64,000 bases of DNA from Streptomyces huiliensis (GCF_020037025.1 NZ_JAIQLH010000053.1:18601-82600), one strand, 5' to 3'; shown: positions 14,613 through 24,080, counted from the first letter of the stretch. The notes: generated from the letters alone by a model not told the origin. A program made the numbers and translations.

Positions 14613-17177
14613 ATGACGCTCGGCCCGGTACCGGATCTCTCCGCCGGGACGGAAGAACCACCGGATGCCCACTGGCGTCCCGCCCCCTTGGCGCTGCTGC
14701 GCCGTACGGGCTTCCCGGTCCGGCTGGTCGAGTGCCTCGCCGACCCCGGCGTCGGCGAGGCACTGGCCGCGCATGCCACGGCCCATTCGTCCGCCGGGGC
14801 GACCCGGAGCGAGTTCCTGGAATCCGGGTTCCCGCGCATCGTGGCCGAGCAGGAGGCGGCCGACGCCCCTCGCACGGTGTTCAAGCACCTGTACCGGGTC
14901 CGCCGCGCCGTCGAGCGCGGCACGACGCCCTCGCAGGAGTCCCGGTCGGTCACGGCCGCGCTCGGCGGCGAGGCGGCCCGGTGGATGACGCGGCTCGCGG
15001 AAGCCGCCGACGCGCTGGACCGGTGCGAGGGCCGGCTCGAGGAGGCCGCCGCGCGGGCACTGGAACACGCCAGGACGCAGGTGTGGGGGTGCGCCGCCGA
15101 TCCCCGCTTCCGCGAAGCCGTCCTGCTGTCCAACCCCGGGGCCTGGGAGCGCGTCCTGCGCCGGGCGGACGGCACCGCACCGGCGGTACGCAACTCCAAG
15201 GTTCGCAGGTCGGAGTGGCTGCTGTACGCGTACCTCCAGCGCTTCTGCACCAAGAACGAATCCGTCAGCTTCTTCGGCCCGGTCGACCCGGTGCGGGTCG
15301 ACCCCGAGGGGCCGTCCCTCCTACTCGAACGCAGACCGGGAACCCTCCAGGCCCACTGGCTGCGCGCATCCCACTGGGCCGCGCAGGCACTCGCCGACCG
15401 GATCGCCGCGGATCCGGAGATCGCCGAAGCGCTGCCGCTGCGCCCGGCACCCGGCTGCGCCCTCTCCCGCGACCGGCGGCACCTCCTCCTCCCGACCGGC
15501 CGGCGGATCGCGCCGCCGCCCGCGGCGGTCGCCGCACTGCACGGCGCCGAAGCCGGGCTGACCCTCGCCGAACTGACCGAGAAGACCGGCCCCGAGGCGG
15601 CCGAGGCCGCCCGCGGGCTGCTGGACCGCGGGCTGCTGCGACGCGACCTGCCCGTGCCCACCGCGGTGGACGACCCGCTGGGTTGGCTGCGCCACGCCGT
15701 GGCCGCCCTTCCGGAGACCGGGCCCGCCCTTACCCGGTGGCGCGCCGAACTCGACGCCTTCGCGGCACTGGTGGAGGTATGCGGCGACGCGGACCCGGCC
15801 GAGCGACCCGCCGCGCTGTTCACCGTCGAGCAGCGCTTCGCCGACCTCTCCGGCCACCCCGCCCGGCGGGCGGACGGAGCCATCTACGCCGACCGCCTGG
15901 TGGTCACCGAGGACTGCCGGGGCGATGTGGTGGAGGCGTCGATCGGCGGCCGGCTGCTGGACCACCTCTCGCACGGGCTGGAGCCGGTGCTGCGCCTCTG
16001 CGCGAGCTACAGCCTGACCGTCGCCGACGCGGTGCTCCGCCGCGCCGTCGCGCTCCACGCCGAGCTCGCCGCGGGCGGGACCGTCGGGCTGCTCCCCTTT
16101 CTGTCGGCCCTCGACGGCCGCGTCCCGCTGGAGGAGGTGATGGCCGATCCCGCCGTCGTGGCCTTCACCGGCCGGCTCGCCGCCCTGGTGCGCTCCCACA
16201 GCCGTGAGGGGAGGGCCGACCTCGCCCCCGGGGACCTCGCCGGGCTGCTGCGCCCACTGCCTCCGGGGCTGAGCGTCTCCCCCGACGTCATGTTCGTGGC
16301 CGACGGCGAAGGCGGCCTGGGCGACCGGCCCCGGCTCGTCATCGGCGAGATACACCACGGCACCCAGGTGTGGACGCATCTGACCGCCCTCGCCCCGGAA
16401 CTGCCGCGGGTGGCGGAGGGCCTCGCCGGCCTGCTGGAGGTCGACGGGCGGGCGCCCGCCGCGCTCGTCCACCGCCGCACTCAAGGCAAGGCCTTCGAAC
16501 GCGACCTGCCGGGGCCGGACATCGAGGTGCTGGGCCGGTCCGCCAAGCCGGCGGGGCAGCGGGTGCGCGCGGCCGAGATCGACGTGGTCGCGGACCCCGG
16601 CGGCGCCCTGCGGCTGCACCATCCGGACCATCCCGGCCTCTTCCTCCGGCCCCGCGATCCGAGAGCGGCCTCCAGCTGGCTCTTCGGCCCGCCGCCGGTC
16701 GTGCTGCCCCCGCTGGACCTCGGGGCGGACACACCGCGCACCCGCGTGGGGGAGGTCGTCGTCTGGCGCCGCACCCGGCTCCTTCCCAGGGCGCGGTACG
16801 CGGAGTTGCTGGCCGCGGCCGGCCCCGCGGAACTGCTCCTGGCGGCCGACCGGCTGCGCCGGGCCCACGGGCTGCCCGTCCGCGGCTTCGTCCGCGTCCC
16901 CGGCGAACGCAAGCCGTTCTGGGCCGATCTGACGGAACCGCTCGGCCTGGAGCACCTGGCCCACCTGATCCGCTCGGCCGGCGACGGCCCCGTCCGGCAC
17001 ACCGAGCCGCTGCCCGACACCGGCCAGTGGTGGCTCGGGGACGAGCAGGGGCGCTACAGCAGCGAACTGCGCCTGACCTACTGCACGACCCCCTCCCCCT
17101 CCCCTTCCCCCTCCGCTCCCGCTTCCCACCCGCCCGCGCAGGCCCGAAAGGCGAAGCCCCGAAAGGCGAAGCAGTGA
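14613..17177 (+). CDS. LanB-like (PEARL-type) protein D
   Basis: An 854-aa LanB glutamylation-domain homologue, directly behind the precursor gene. It shows PLALLRRTGFPVRLVECLAD at the start, FCTKNESVSFFGPVDPVRV (about residues 213-223), YADRLVVTEDC, VSPDVMFVAD, GEIHHGT and a basic block HRRTQGKAFERDLPGPDIEV. The closing segment departs from the paralogues: TEPLPDTGQWWLGDEQGRYS instead of the usual EMLPGPDELWL. The last ~25 residues are a Ser-Pro/Ala/Lys-rich tail (about 17090-17174). ATG start at 14613. The stop overlaps the next gene by GTGA. Its position beside the precursor makes it a good candidate for the first ligation step, but that is inference. Confidence 0.88.
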   Translation: MTLGPVPDLSAGTEEPPDAHWRPAPLALLRRTGFPVRLVECLADPGVGEALAAHATAHSSAGATRSEFLESGFPRIVAEQEAADAPRTVFKHLYRVRRAVERGTTPSQESRSVTAALGGEAARWMTRLAEAADALDRCEGRLEEAAARALEHARTQVWGCAADPRFREAVLLSNPGAWERVLRRADGTAPAVRNSKVRRSEWLLYAYLQRFCTKNESVSFFGPVDPVRVDPEGPSLLLERRPGTLQAHWLRASHWAAQALADRIAADPEIAEALPLRPAPGCALSRDRRHLLLPTGRRIAPPPAAVAALHGAEAGLTLAELTEKTGPEAAEAARGLLDRGLLRRDLPVPTAVDDPLGWLRHAVAALPETGPALTRWRAELDAFAALVEVCGDADPAERPAALFTVEQRFADLSGHPARRADGAIYADRLVVTEDCRGDVVEASIGGRLLDHLSHGLEPVLRLCASYSLTVADAVLRRAVALHAELAAGGTVGLLPFLSALDGRVPLEEVMADPAVVAFTGRLAALVRSHSREGRADLAPGDLAGLLRPLPPGLSVSPDVMFVADGEGGLGDRPRLVIGEIHHGTQVWTHLTALAPELPRVAEGLAGLLEVDGRAPAALVHRRTQGKAFERDLPGPDIEVLGRSAKPAGQRVRAAEIDVVADPGGALRLHHPDHPGLFLRPRDPRAASSWLFGPPPVVLPPLDLGADTPRTRVGEVVVWRRTRLLPRARYAELLAAAGPAELLLAADRLRRAHGLPVRGFVRVPGERKPFWADLTEPLGLEHLAHLIRSAGDGPVRHTEPLPDTGQWWLGDEQGRYSSELRLTYCTTPSPSPSPSAPASHPPAQARKAKPRKAKQ

Positions 17178-18274
17178 AACAGCGTTACGACACGATCGTC
17201 ATCGGCGCCGGGGTGGTCGGTGCCTCGACGGCCCGCCGGCTGGCGGCCGCCGGAGCCGACGTCTGCCTGCTGGACGCCCACCACACCGGAGGCCGTGGCT
17301 CACGGGCCGCCGCGGGGGTCGGCGTCCCCTCGGTCCGGCTCCTCGGCGACCCGGAGATGCTGGCGTTCGCCGAGGCCGGCCGCAAACAACTGCGCGCGGA
17401 CCTGGAGGAGTTGACCGGCGGGGAGCCCGGGCTGCTGCGGGTCGAGGCACCCGTGCTGCGGCTGGTCCGAGACGGCCGGCACCGGGCCGAGCTGGAGTCC
17501 GCCGCCGCCGGACACCCGGACCGGCTGGGCACGTGGCTCGAGGCCGGGCGGCTCGGCGAGGCGGAGCCGCTGCTGGACACCCGGCGCCTGCACGGCGCGT
17601 ACCTCGACACCGGCGGCATGGTGCTGGACGCGGACGCCTATGTGACCCGCCTCCAGCAGGCCGCCTGCGCGGGCGGCGCCGACGTCCGGCTGGGTGTCGC
17701 GGTCCACTCCGTGGAACCGGACGCGACCGGGGTACGGGTGGCCACCCAGGCCGGTCGCCTGAGCGCGGACCGGGTGGTCGTGGCGGCCGGGGCCTGGTCC
17801 GGCGCGCTGGCCGGACTGCCGCCGCTGCCGGTGGCACCGCTGCGCGGGCAGATGCTCCGGCTCGACACCCCGTCGGCCGCGCTGCGGCACGTCGTCTCGG
17901 GCTCGGTCTATGCCGCACCAGCGCCGAACGGCACCGTGGTCGTCGGCGCGACCGAGGAGCCGGAGGGCCGCACCGAGGCGGTGACCCCGGAGGGCCTGCT
18001 GGTGCTCGGCGCCTTCCTCAGCCGGACGCTACCCCGGCTCGCCGCCGCCTCGCTGCGCACCGCCTGGAGCGGACTGCGGGCGGCCACCCCCGACGGACGT
18101 CCGCTGCTCGGACCACTGCCCGGCACCGACCGGGTCGTGGTCGCCGCCGGCCACGGCGGTCAGGGCCTGCTCACCGGCGCGCTCACCGGCCACGCCGTCA
18201 CCGCCCTGCTGTGCACCGGCCACGACGAATGGTGCACCGCCTTCAGCCCGGACAGGACGTTCGCCGATGAGTGA
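17174..18274 (+). CDS. FAD-dependent DAO-family oxidoreductase (glycine oxidase-like)
   Basis: A 366-aa protein with an N-terminal Rossmann dinucleotide-binding motif (TIVIGAGVVGASTARRLAAA, GxGxxG at about residues 10-15) and the acidic strand end LLDAH. The DAO-family C-terminal signature is also present (ATPDGRPLLGPLPGTDRVVV, then GHGGQGLLTGALTG). The family oxidises amines and amino acids such as glycine or sarcosine, using FAD and O2. In known PEARL pathways to aromatic amines a related flavoenzyme works on a residue added to the scaffold. By analogy this enzyme may oxidise a ligated amino acid, perhaps glycine; the substrate is not readable. GTG start overlaps the PEARL D stop by 4 bp, and its end overlaps the next gene by 8 bp. 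Confidence 0.85.
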   Translation: MKQRYDTIVIGAGVVGASTARRLAAAGADVCLLDAHHTGGRGSRAAAGVGVPSVRLLGDPEMLAFAEAGRKQLRADLEELTGGEPGLLRVEAPVLRLVRDGRHRAELESAAAGHPDRLGTWLEAGRLGEAEPLLDTRRLHGAYLDTGGMVLDADAYVTRLQQAACAGGADVRLGVAVHSVEPDATGVRVATQAGRLSADRVVVAAGAWSGALAGLPPLPVAPLRGQMLRLDTPSAALRHVVSGSVYAAPAPNGTVVVGATEEPEGRTEAVTPEGLLVLGAFLSRTLPRLAAASLRTAWSGLRAATPDGRPLLGPLPGTDRVVVAAGHGGQGLLTGALTGHAVTALLCTGHDEWCTAFSPDRTFADE

Positions 18275-18821
18275 GACCTCCGCGGACCGCCGAGCCCCCG
18301 CGGCCGATCCCGTACGCCTGGCCCGCGCCTGGGTCCACCGCAACCGGCTGGGCCGCCTCGCGACCGTGGGCCGCGACGGGGCCCCGCACGCCGTTCCCGT
18401 GATCTACGCCTACGACCACCGGCGGAACCTGCTGGTCTTCATGTCGGCACCGGGCACCCGCAAGGTCCGCAACCTGCTGGCCGACCCCCGGGTCTGCGTC
18501 GTGGTCGACGACGGGCAGACCCTGCGCGGCGCCCAGGTCTCCGGAAGGGCCCGGGTCGTCGACGGCGGCCCGGAGTTCGACGGACTCCAGCGGTACCTGC
18601 TGGAGCAGGGCCGTGTCACCCACGTCCGCCCCGCTTCCGAGCAGGTCGTGGTCGTGGTCGAGCCCGACCGCTGGGTCTCCTGGGGCCTGGCGGCCGCGGG
18701 GCGGGCGAGGCCCCGGACGGCGGCCGAGGCGGGCGGCGAGACGGAGCCTGGCACCGACAAGACCGAGGCGGGCCCCGGCGAAACCGCGCCGGGCACCGGC
18801 GAGGCCGGGGAGGGCCGGTGA
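18267..18821 (+). CDS. Pyridoxamine-phosphate-oxidase-fold, FMN/F420-type oxidoreductase
   Basis: A 184-aa protein with the split-barrel PPOX pattern: RLGRLATVGRDGAPHAVPVI, then LLVFMSAPGTRKVRNLLADP and VCVVVDDG, and VVVVVEPDRWVSWGL closing the domain near residue 140. It resembles actinobacterial PPOX-class proteins, many of which use F420 or FMN for redox steps. It may act on a scaffold-bound residue after the upstream DAO-like enzyme. The last ~40 residues are a low-complexity Glu/Gly/Thr tail with no domain. ATG 18267 lies inside the 3' end of the oxidase gene, and the stop overlaps PEARL E by GTGA, so expression is coupled on both sides. Confidence 0.8.
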   Translation: MSETSADRRAPAADPVRLARAWVHRNRLGRLATVGRDGAPHAVPVIYAYDHRRNLLVFMSAPGTRKVRNLLADPRVCVVVDDGQTLRGAQVSGRARVVDGGPEFDGLQRYLLEQGRVTHVRPASEQVVVVVEPDRWVSWGLAAAGRARPRTAAEAGGETEPGTDKTEAGPGETAPGTGEAGEGR

Positions 18822-21250
18822 CGACGCCGGGGGCGCGCTGGGAGCTGCACCCGCACTTCATCCTGCGCGGCACCGGTTTCCCCTTCGCCCCGCTGGACAG
18901 CGTGTCCTTCCCGGAGACCAGTGACCGGATCGACGCCCTGCTCGACGCGGAGGAGGCGCTCAAGGCCGCGGCCGACGCGGCCGTCGCCCGCCTGCGCCCG
19001 CGCGAGGCGGTCACCGACGGGCGGCTGCGCAGGCGCCTGTGGAAGTCCCTGTCCCGGCTGCGCCCGCTGCCCGAGGACGAGGAGCTCGACGGGCTGGAGG
19101 CCCCGGCGCGGTCCCTGCTCGACGCCTACCGGACGGCCCACCACCGCCGGGAGCGGGCCGAGGACGAGGCGCGGCGCGTCTTCGGGCGGGAGCTCCCCGC
19201 CCGCCGGTCCGCCCTGCACCGGCTGGCGGGCGACGAGCGGTTCCGGGAAGCCGTCTGGCTGTCCAGCCCGCAGATGTACGAGCGGGGCCTGCGCCGCTAC
19301 CTCGCCACGGCCCCGGACACCCCGCGCACCGGCCCGGTACGTTCACTGGAGCGTCAGGTGGCGGGGTACCTCCAGCGCTTCTGCGCGAAGAACGAGACCG
19401 CGTCGTTCTTCGGCCCGATCAACTACGGTGACTTCGCCGAGCCCGGTGACGAGGTACCGCGGGCCGGCGGTGTCACCCGGCGCCACGCCTATGTGGCGTA
19501 CTGGGTGATCCGGGCCCTGGCGGATGTGATCGCCGCGGATCCGCAGGTGCAGCCGTACCTGCGGCCCAGGCTGTCCCCGCTGGTCCGTTTCGACGCCGCC
19601 GGACCCACGCTCACCCTCCCCGACGACCGGGTGGTCGAGGCGCACGGCCCCGCCGCCGCGGTGCTCCCGCTGCTGGACGGCAAGCGCACCGTGGCCGACC
19701 TGGCCCGTGAGTCCGGCCTGGACGAGACCGACGTCCTGACCGAGCTGCGGCACCTGACCGGGCAGCGGCTGACGCTCCTCGGCGTCGACCTGCCGGTGAC
19801 GGAACCGCGTGCACTGGAGGCTCTGCAGGAATGGGTCGACGCACTCCCCGGTTCCTGCTCCAGCCGGGCGCCGTGGCAGCGGCGCCTCGGCGCCCTCCAC
19901 GCCCGCCAGGAGGAGTTCGCGCGGGCCGGATTCGACCGGCGCCGGGAGCTGCTGGCCGAACTCGAGGAGGAAGTCGTCCGGTTGACCGGCCATGCGGCCC
20001 GGCGGTCCGGCGGGCAGCTGTACGCCGACCGGCTGGTGGTCACGGAGGAGTGCCTGGGCGAGGCGACACCACTGCATCTGGGCGGTGAGGTCCTCGCCGC
20101 GTTCACCCGCGAGTTGGCACCGGTCCTCGATTTGCTGGCCGCCGAGGCCGTGGCCCGGCACGGCGAACTCACCGAAGCCGTCCTGGACTTCGTCCCGGCA
20201 CTGCGGGACGGGCGGCGGCTGCCGCTGGTGCGCTATCTGGCACGCCCGTGGCAGCGGCTCGCCGAGCCCGAACCGGGGCCTCGGCCCTGGCGCGCCCCGA
20301 TCGAGTCCCGGCTCGCGGCCGACCCGTCCGGTCCGGTCCGCCTGGAGGCGTCCGACGTGCCGGTCGACGAACGTCTCCTGCTCGGCCGGGCGTTGCTGTG
20401 CTCGCCCGATGTGATGCTGGTGGCCGACAGCCTGGAAGCGGTACGGGCCGGCGACTTCACCCTGGTCCTCGCAGAATCGCACGACACGATGCTGCTGTGG
20501 GGCTGGGCGCTGCAGTTCCTGGCGTCCCCGGAGGCCGGCCGGCAGGCGGGGGCGGAGCTGCTCTCGCGGCTCGACACCGACCACCCCCTGGCCAACATGC
20601 TGACGTCCAAGCGCGCGAAGATCGTGCCGTTCGAGTTCCCCGGACCCACCCTGGAAGCGGCCCAGCCCAGCAGCCGCCGGGACGGCGAGACGATTCCCGT
20701 CGGCGAGGTGGCGGTCGGCCGCGAGGACGGCCGGCTGCTGCTCCACGCGGGCCGGCGGGAGGGACTCCTGCTGTACAACGGGGAGTTGGAGTCCGCCGCG
20801 CACAACGTCCTGTCGCCGCCCCGGGTGCGCCCGGTCGCCTTCGGCGGGCCCGACCGGCGGCACGTGCCACGGATCACGGTGGGCCGCACCGTCGTCCAGC
20901 GGGAGTCGTGGCGGGTCGCCCGGGAGGAGCTGCACGATCCGGCGTACGACCGGCTCCCCGGTGAGGACCAGGCGTTCGCGCTGCTGTGCGCGGTGCGCCG
21001 GCTCGCCCGGACCCACCGGCTGCCCCGCTGGGTCTTCGCGAAGATACCCGGTGAGCGGAAGCCGGTGCTGCTGGACACCCAGGGACTGTTCCTGACCGAG
21101 CTGCTGCTGCACCTGAGCGAACCCGGCGCTGAACTGACCCTGTCGGAGATGCTTCCCGGTCCGGACGAGCTGTGGCTGACCGGCCCGGGCGGCGGCTACT
21201 GCGCCGAACTGCGGCTCAGCGCCGTCCGGGTGAGGGAGCCGCGGTGCTGA
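18818..21250 (+). CDS. LanB-like (PEARL-type) protein E
   Basis: An 810-aa LanB glutamylation-domain homologue with all family landmarks. These are WELHPHFILRGTGFPFAPLD at the N-terminus, FCAKNETASFFGPINYGDF (about residues 190-200), YADRLVVTEECLG, SPDVMLVAD, a basic TSKRAKIVPFEFPGP block, PRITVGRTVVQRESW, LPRWVFAKIPGERKPVLLD, and EMLPGPDELWL...GGYCAEL at the end. Among the six it keeps the canonical motifs most completely. No elimination domain. It starts at GTG 18818 (GTGA overlap) and its end overlaps the TldD-like start by 7 bp. The predicted role is aminoacyl-tRNA-dependent extension of the scaffold peptide. Confidence 0.88.
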   Translation: MTTPGARWELHPHFILRGTGFPFAPLDSVSFPETSDRIDALLDAEEALKAAADAAVARLRPREAVTDGRLRRRLWKSLSRLRPLPEDEELDGLEAPARSLLDAYRTAHHRRERAEDEARRVFGRELPARRSALHRLAGDERFREAVWLSSPQMYERGLRRYLATAPDTPRTGPVRSLERQVAGYLQRFCAKNETASFFGPINYGDFAEPGDEVPRAGGVTRRHAYVAYWVIRALADVIAADPQVQPYLRPRLSPLVRFDAAGPTLTLPDDRVVEAHGPAAAVLPLLDGKRTVADLARESGLDETDVLTELRHLTGQRLTLLGVDLPVTEPRALEALQEWVDALPGSCSSRAPWQRRLGALHARQEEFARAGFDRRRELLAELEEEVVRLTGHAARRSGGQLYADRLVVTEECLGEATPLHLGGEVLAAFTRELAPVLDLLAAEAVARHGELTEAVLDFVPALRDGRRLPLVRYLARPWQRLAEPEPGPRPWRAPIESRLAADPSGPVRLEASDVPVDERLLLGRALLCSPDVMLVADSLEAVRAGDFTLVLAESHDTMLLWGWALQFLASPEAGRQAGAELLSRLDTDHPLANMLTSKRAKIVPFEFPGPTLEAAQPSSRRDGETIPVGEVAVGREDGRLLLHAGRREGLLLYNGELESAAHNVLSPPRVRPVAFGGPDRRHVPRITVGRTVVQRESWRVAREELHDPAYDRLPGEDQAFALLCAVRRLARTHRLPRWVFAKIPGERKPVLLDTQGLFLTELLLHLSEPGAELTLSEMLPGPDELWLTGPGGGYCAELRLSAVRVREPRC

Positions 21251-22596
21251 CCCTCGACCCCGGCCTCGCGGTCCGTACCGCCGAGGCGGCCGCCGGGCGC
21301 GGCCGCCTCGCCACCGTCTTCGCCGAGGCCCAGCACCTGTACCGGGCGGTCGCCGACGGCCCGGACGTGCAGTTGTCCGTGCACAGCCGCGGCGGCACGG
21401 GACTGTCGTGCGTGTCGTCCGACGGCGTGCGCCACCGCCATCTGCCGTCGGTCGACGACGAGACGCTGCCGCTGCTGGTGGCCGCGCTGCGCGATCCCGG
21501 CCCCCCGGCCCCGCCCGGCCACGGCCGGCCATGGCGGTACGAGCACGACCTGGACGCGGCCGAACGGCTCGCGGAGCTCGTCGCGCTCGCCTCCGAGACC
21601 GTCTCGCTCGCCGAGCCCGGCGTGACCGTCGGCCGGGTCTCCGGCGAGGCCCTGGTCAGTACGGTGTTCGTCGCCCGCGAGGACGGCCTCGTGCGCGAGG
21701 ACCACCGCACCAGCCTGGAACTGCGGATCTCCGCCCTGGCCCGGCGGGGCGACGCCACCGCTCGCGCCCTGCGCGTGGTCAGCGCCGAGCGGTACGGCAC
21801 GGTGGACCGCGGCACGGTGCGGGCGGCCGCCCGGAGTGCCGCCGCGGCGGCGGCGCGCAACCTGGACGCCGTCGACGTTCCGGTCGGCGAGCTGCCGGTG
21901 GTGCTGGCGGCGGGCGGACCCGCGGCGCTGCTGCACGAGGTGTGCGGCCACGGCCTCGAGGCCGATGTGGCCCGGCATCCCGGCTCGGCGTACCACGGCC
22001 TGATCGACCGGAAACTCACCACGGTCCCGCTCACCCTGATCGACTCGCCGACCGCGCCGCACGGCGCCGGCCTGTACCGCGTCGACGACGAGGGCGAACC
22101 GGCCCAGGAGGTCACCTTGATCGCCGACGGAGTGCTGCGCTCGTACCTGCACGACCGGCGCACCGCCCTGAGCGGTGGCGGCCGGGCGCACGGCCACGGC
22201 AGAAGGCTGAGCTACGCGCACCCGGCGCTGCCCCGGATGAGCAGTACGTATGTCGCGCCGGGTGCCTGCCCGGCGGAGGAGGTCATCGCCTCGACCGCGC
22301 GCGGGCTGTACGTCGAGTCGATCCTCTCCGGCGAGACCGACATGAGCTCCGGCCGGTTCAGCGTCCGCGTCACCTCGGGCAGGCTGATCGAGCACGGGCG
22401 GCTGACCGCGCCCGTCCGGGAGACCACCCTGGCCGGGACCGGTTCCGAGGTGCTCGCCGGCATCGACCTGATCGGCGACGACCTGCGGTTCCTGCCGTAC
22501 GGCTACCAGTGCAACAAACTCGGCCAGTTCCCGCTCACCGTCTCGGTGGGCCAGCCGACGCTGCGCGTGGCGAGGCTGGCGGTGACCGGGCCGTGA
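21244..22596 (+). CDS. TldD-family metallopeptidase (catalytic subunit)
   Basis: A 450-aa protein of the TldD/PmbA family. The metal-binding HExxxH motif is intact (LLHEVCGHGLEAD, His231-Glu232-His236), and the family C-terminal region with TDMSSGRFSVRVTSG is present. In known systems TldD pairs with TldE as a heterodimeric zinc protease that degrades or trims RiPP-type peptides. Here the partner follows at once, so the pair probably cuts the modified scaffold to free the product. GTG start at 21244 lies inside the end of PEARL E; GTGA couples it to TldE. Confidence 0.92.
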   Translation: MLTLDPGLAVRTAEAAAGRGRLATVFAEAQHLYRAVADGPDVQLSVHSRGGTGLSCVSSDGVRHRHLPSVDDETLPLLVAALRDPGPPAPPGHGRPWRYEHDLDAAERLAELVALASETVSLAEPGVTVGRVSGEALVSTVFVAREDGLVREDHRTSLELRISALARRGDATARALRVVSAERYGTVDRGTVRAAARSAAAAAARNLDAVDVPVGELPVVLAAGGPAALLHEVCGHGLEADVARHPGSAYHGLIDRKLTTVPLTLIDSPTAPHGAGLYRVDDEGEPAQEVTLIADGVLRSYLHDRRTALSGGGRAHGHGRRLSYAHPALPRMSSTYVAPGACPAEEVIASTARGLYVESILSGETDMSSGRFSVRVTSGRLIEHGRLTAPVRETTLAGTGSEVLAGIDLIGDDLRFLPYGYQCNKLGQFPLTVSVGQPTLRVARLAVTGP

Positions 22597-24080
22597 ACCT
22601 CCCGGCGCACCTGACGACCACCGGTTCCTCCTACCCCGCCGACTCTCCCTCCCCCGCCGATTCCTCCTCCCCCGCCGGACGGTATCTCGACGACTGCCGC
22701 GCCCTGCTCGACGCGGTCGCCCGGGCCGGGATCGAGGTCGCGGACCTGCACGGCGTCCGGGAGTCCCTCGACGCGCTCACGGTGTCCGCCGACGGCGGCC
22801 GCGCCGAACGCGCCGGTGTGACCGTCACCACCCGCCTGCGCGTGTGGCTGGACGGCCGGCAGGCCACGGTGCTGCTCGCCGACCCCGCCGCCGCCGACCC
22901 GGAGGAGACCGCGGCGCTCGCGCGAGCCCTGGCCCGCCGGGCCACCGCCGCCCCGGGGACGGCGTCGCCCGCCGTTGTGGACGGCGCGCCGACCGTGACG
23001 GACGGCGTCCCGGCCGTGACGGACGGCGTAACGACCGTGACGGACGGCGTAACGACCGGCCTGTTGCCGGGGCCGGCGGGCACCGAGGCGCCCCTTCCCG
23101 CCCAGGACCGCCTGGCGCCGCTCGTCAGGACGCTGGCCGCGCGCCGGAGCGGCCCGGCGGCGCTGGGGACCGAACACGTGCGGACACACCGCTGCACGGT
23201 CATCGCCCGGACGCCGGAGCGGGCGGTCGGCTTCGAGCACGTCCAGCACCATGTCTGGCACTGGCGGGAGGGCCTGGGCGGCCACCGTCTCGACGGCCTC
23301 ACCGCGCCCGCCTTCGCCGACCTGGACTTCGCACGGCTGGACGACAGGACCGACGAGTTCCTGGCCCTGCACACGGCCCTGCACACGGCCGTGCGGGAAC
23401 CCCTCGGGCGGCAGGGCCGGATCCGGGTCCTGCTGCGCCCGGAGGTCGCCGCCCACCTGGTGCGCAGCCTCGGATTCCTGCTGTGCGCCGGCAACGTCCT
23501 GTCCGGCATGCGGCCGTTGCTGGAGCGGATCGGCCGCCGTATCGCCGCACCCGCCGTGACGCTCGTGGACGACCCCCTGCTGCCCGGCGGGAGTGAGTCC
23601 GCCCCGGTGGACGCGGAGGGCACGCCGACCGCCCGCGCCCTGCTCCTTGAGGAGGGGCGGCTGCGCGGCTTCCTCACCAACCGGGCCGGCGCCGCCGCGC
23701 TGGGTGTCACCCCGACCGGCGCCGCCCGCTGCCCCAACCTGGCCCGGCGCACCCTCGAAGGCCCGTCCAACATCCTGCTCGCCGAAGGGACGGTCTCCCC
23801 GGCCGAGCTGCGGGACCAGCTGGACGACGGCCTGGAGGCGGTCGCCGTCACGCAGCCCGGGCGCATCCGGGGCAGGCGGGGCACGTTCGTCACCGAGGTC
23901 CTCGGCTGGCGGATCCGCGGTGGCCGCCGGGTCCACCCGGTGGGGCCGGTGCGCCTGTCCCTGGGGATCTTCGAGCTGCTGCGGTCCGTCGAGGCCACCG
24001 GGAACGACGCGGTGGCCTCCTATCTCGCGACCGGGGCGAGGACGCCGAGCGTCCTGGTCGGCGGCATGGAGGTGGGGTGA
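22593..24080 (+). CDS. TldE/PmbA-family protein (non-catalytic partner of TldD)
   Basis: A 495-aa TldD/PmbA-family protein lacking HExxxH. Family features include CPNLARRTLEGPSNILLAEG and the C-terminal TRTPSV-like end (ATGARTPSVLVGGMEVG). It should form the heterodimer with the preceding TldD homologue and help bind substrate. Two insertions are unusual. The first ~30 residues are Ser/Pro-rich (SYPADSPSPADSSSPAGRYL), and residues ~128-155 are a tandem repeat of a 7-residue unit of the VTDGVTT type. GTG start at 22593; the stop overlaps PEARL F by GTGA. Confidence 0.9.
   Translation: MNLPAHLTTTGSSYPADSPSPADSSSPAGRYLDDCRALLDAVARAGIEVADLHGVRESLDALTVSADGGRAERAGVTVTTRLRVWLDGRQATVLLADPAAADPEETAALARALARRATAAPGTASPAVVDGAPTVTDGVPAVTDGVTTVTDGVTTGLLPGPAGTEAPLPAQDRLAPLVRTLAARRSGPAALGTEHVRTHRCTVIARTPERAVGFEHVQHHVWHWREGLGGHRLDGLTAPAFADLDFARLDDRTDEFLALHTALHTAVREPLGRQGRIRVLLRPEVAAHLVRSLGFLLCAGNVLSGMRPLLERIGRRIAAPAVTLVDDPLLPGGSESAPVDAEGTPTARALLLEEGRLRGFLTNRAGAAALGVTPTGAARCPNLARRTLEGPSNILLAEGTVSPAELRDQLDDGLEAVAVTQPGRIRGRRGTFVTEVLGWRIRGGRRVHPVGPVRLSLGIFELLRSVEATGNDAVASYLATGARTPSVLVGGMEVG
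22974..23057 (+). repeat. In-frame 21-bp tandem repeat, four units
   Basis: The units encode VVDGAPT, VTDGVPA, VTDGVTT and VTDGVTT. The last two DNA copies (23016-23036 and 23037-23057) are identical, GTGACGGACGGCGTAACGACC. They lie in a linker of the TldE-like protein, so copy number could vary by slippage without breaking the frame. Confidence 0.95.
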
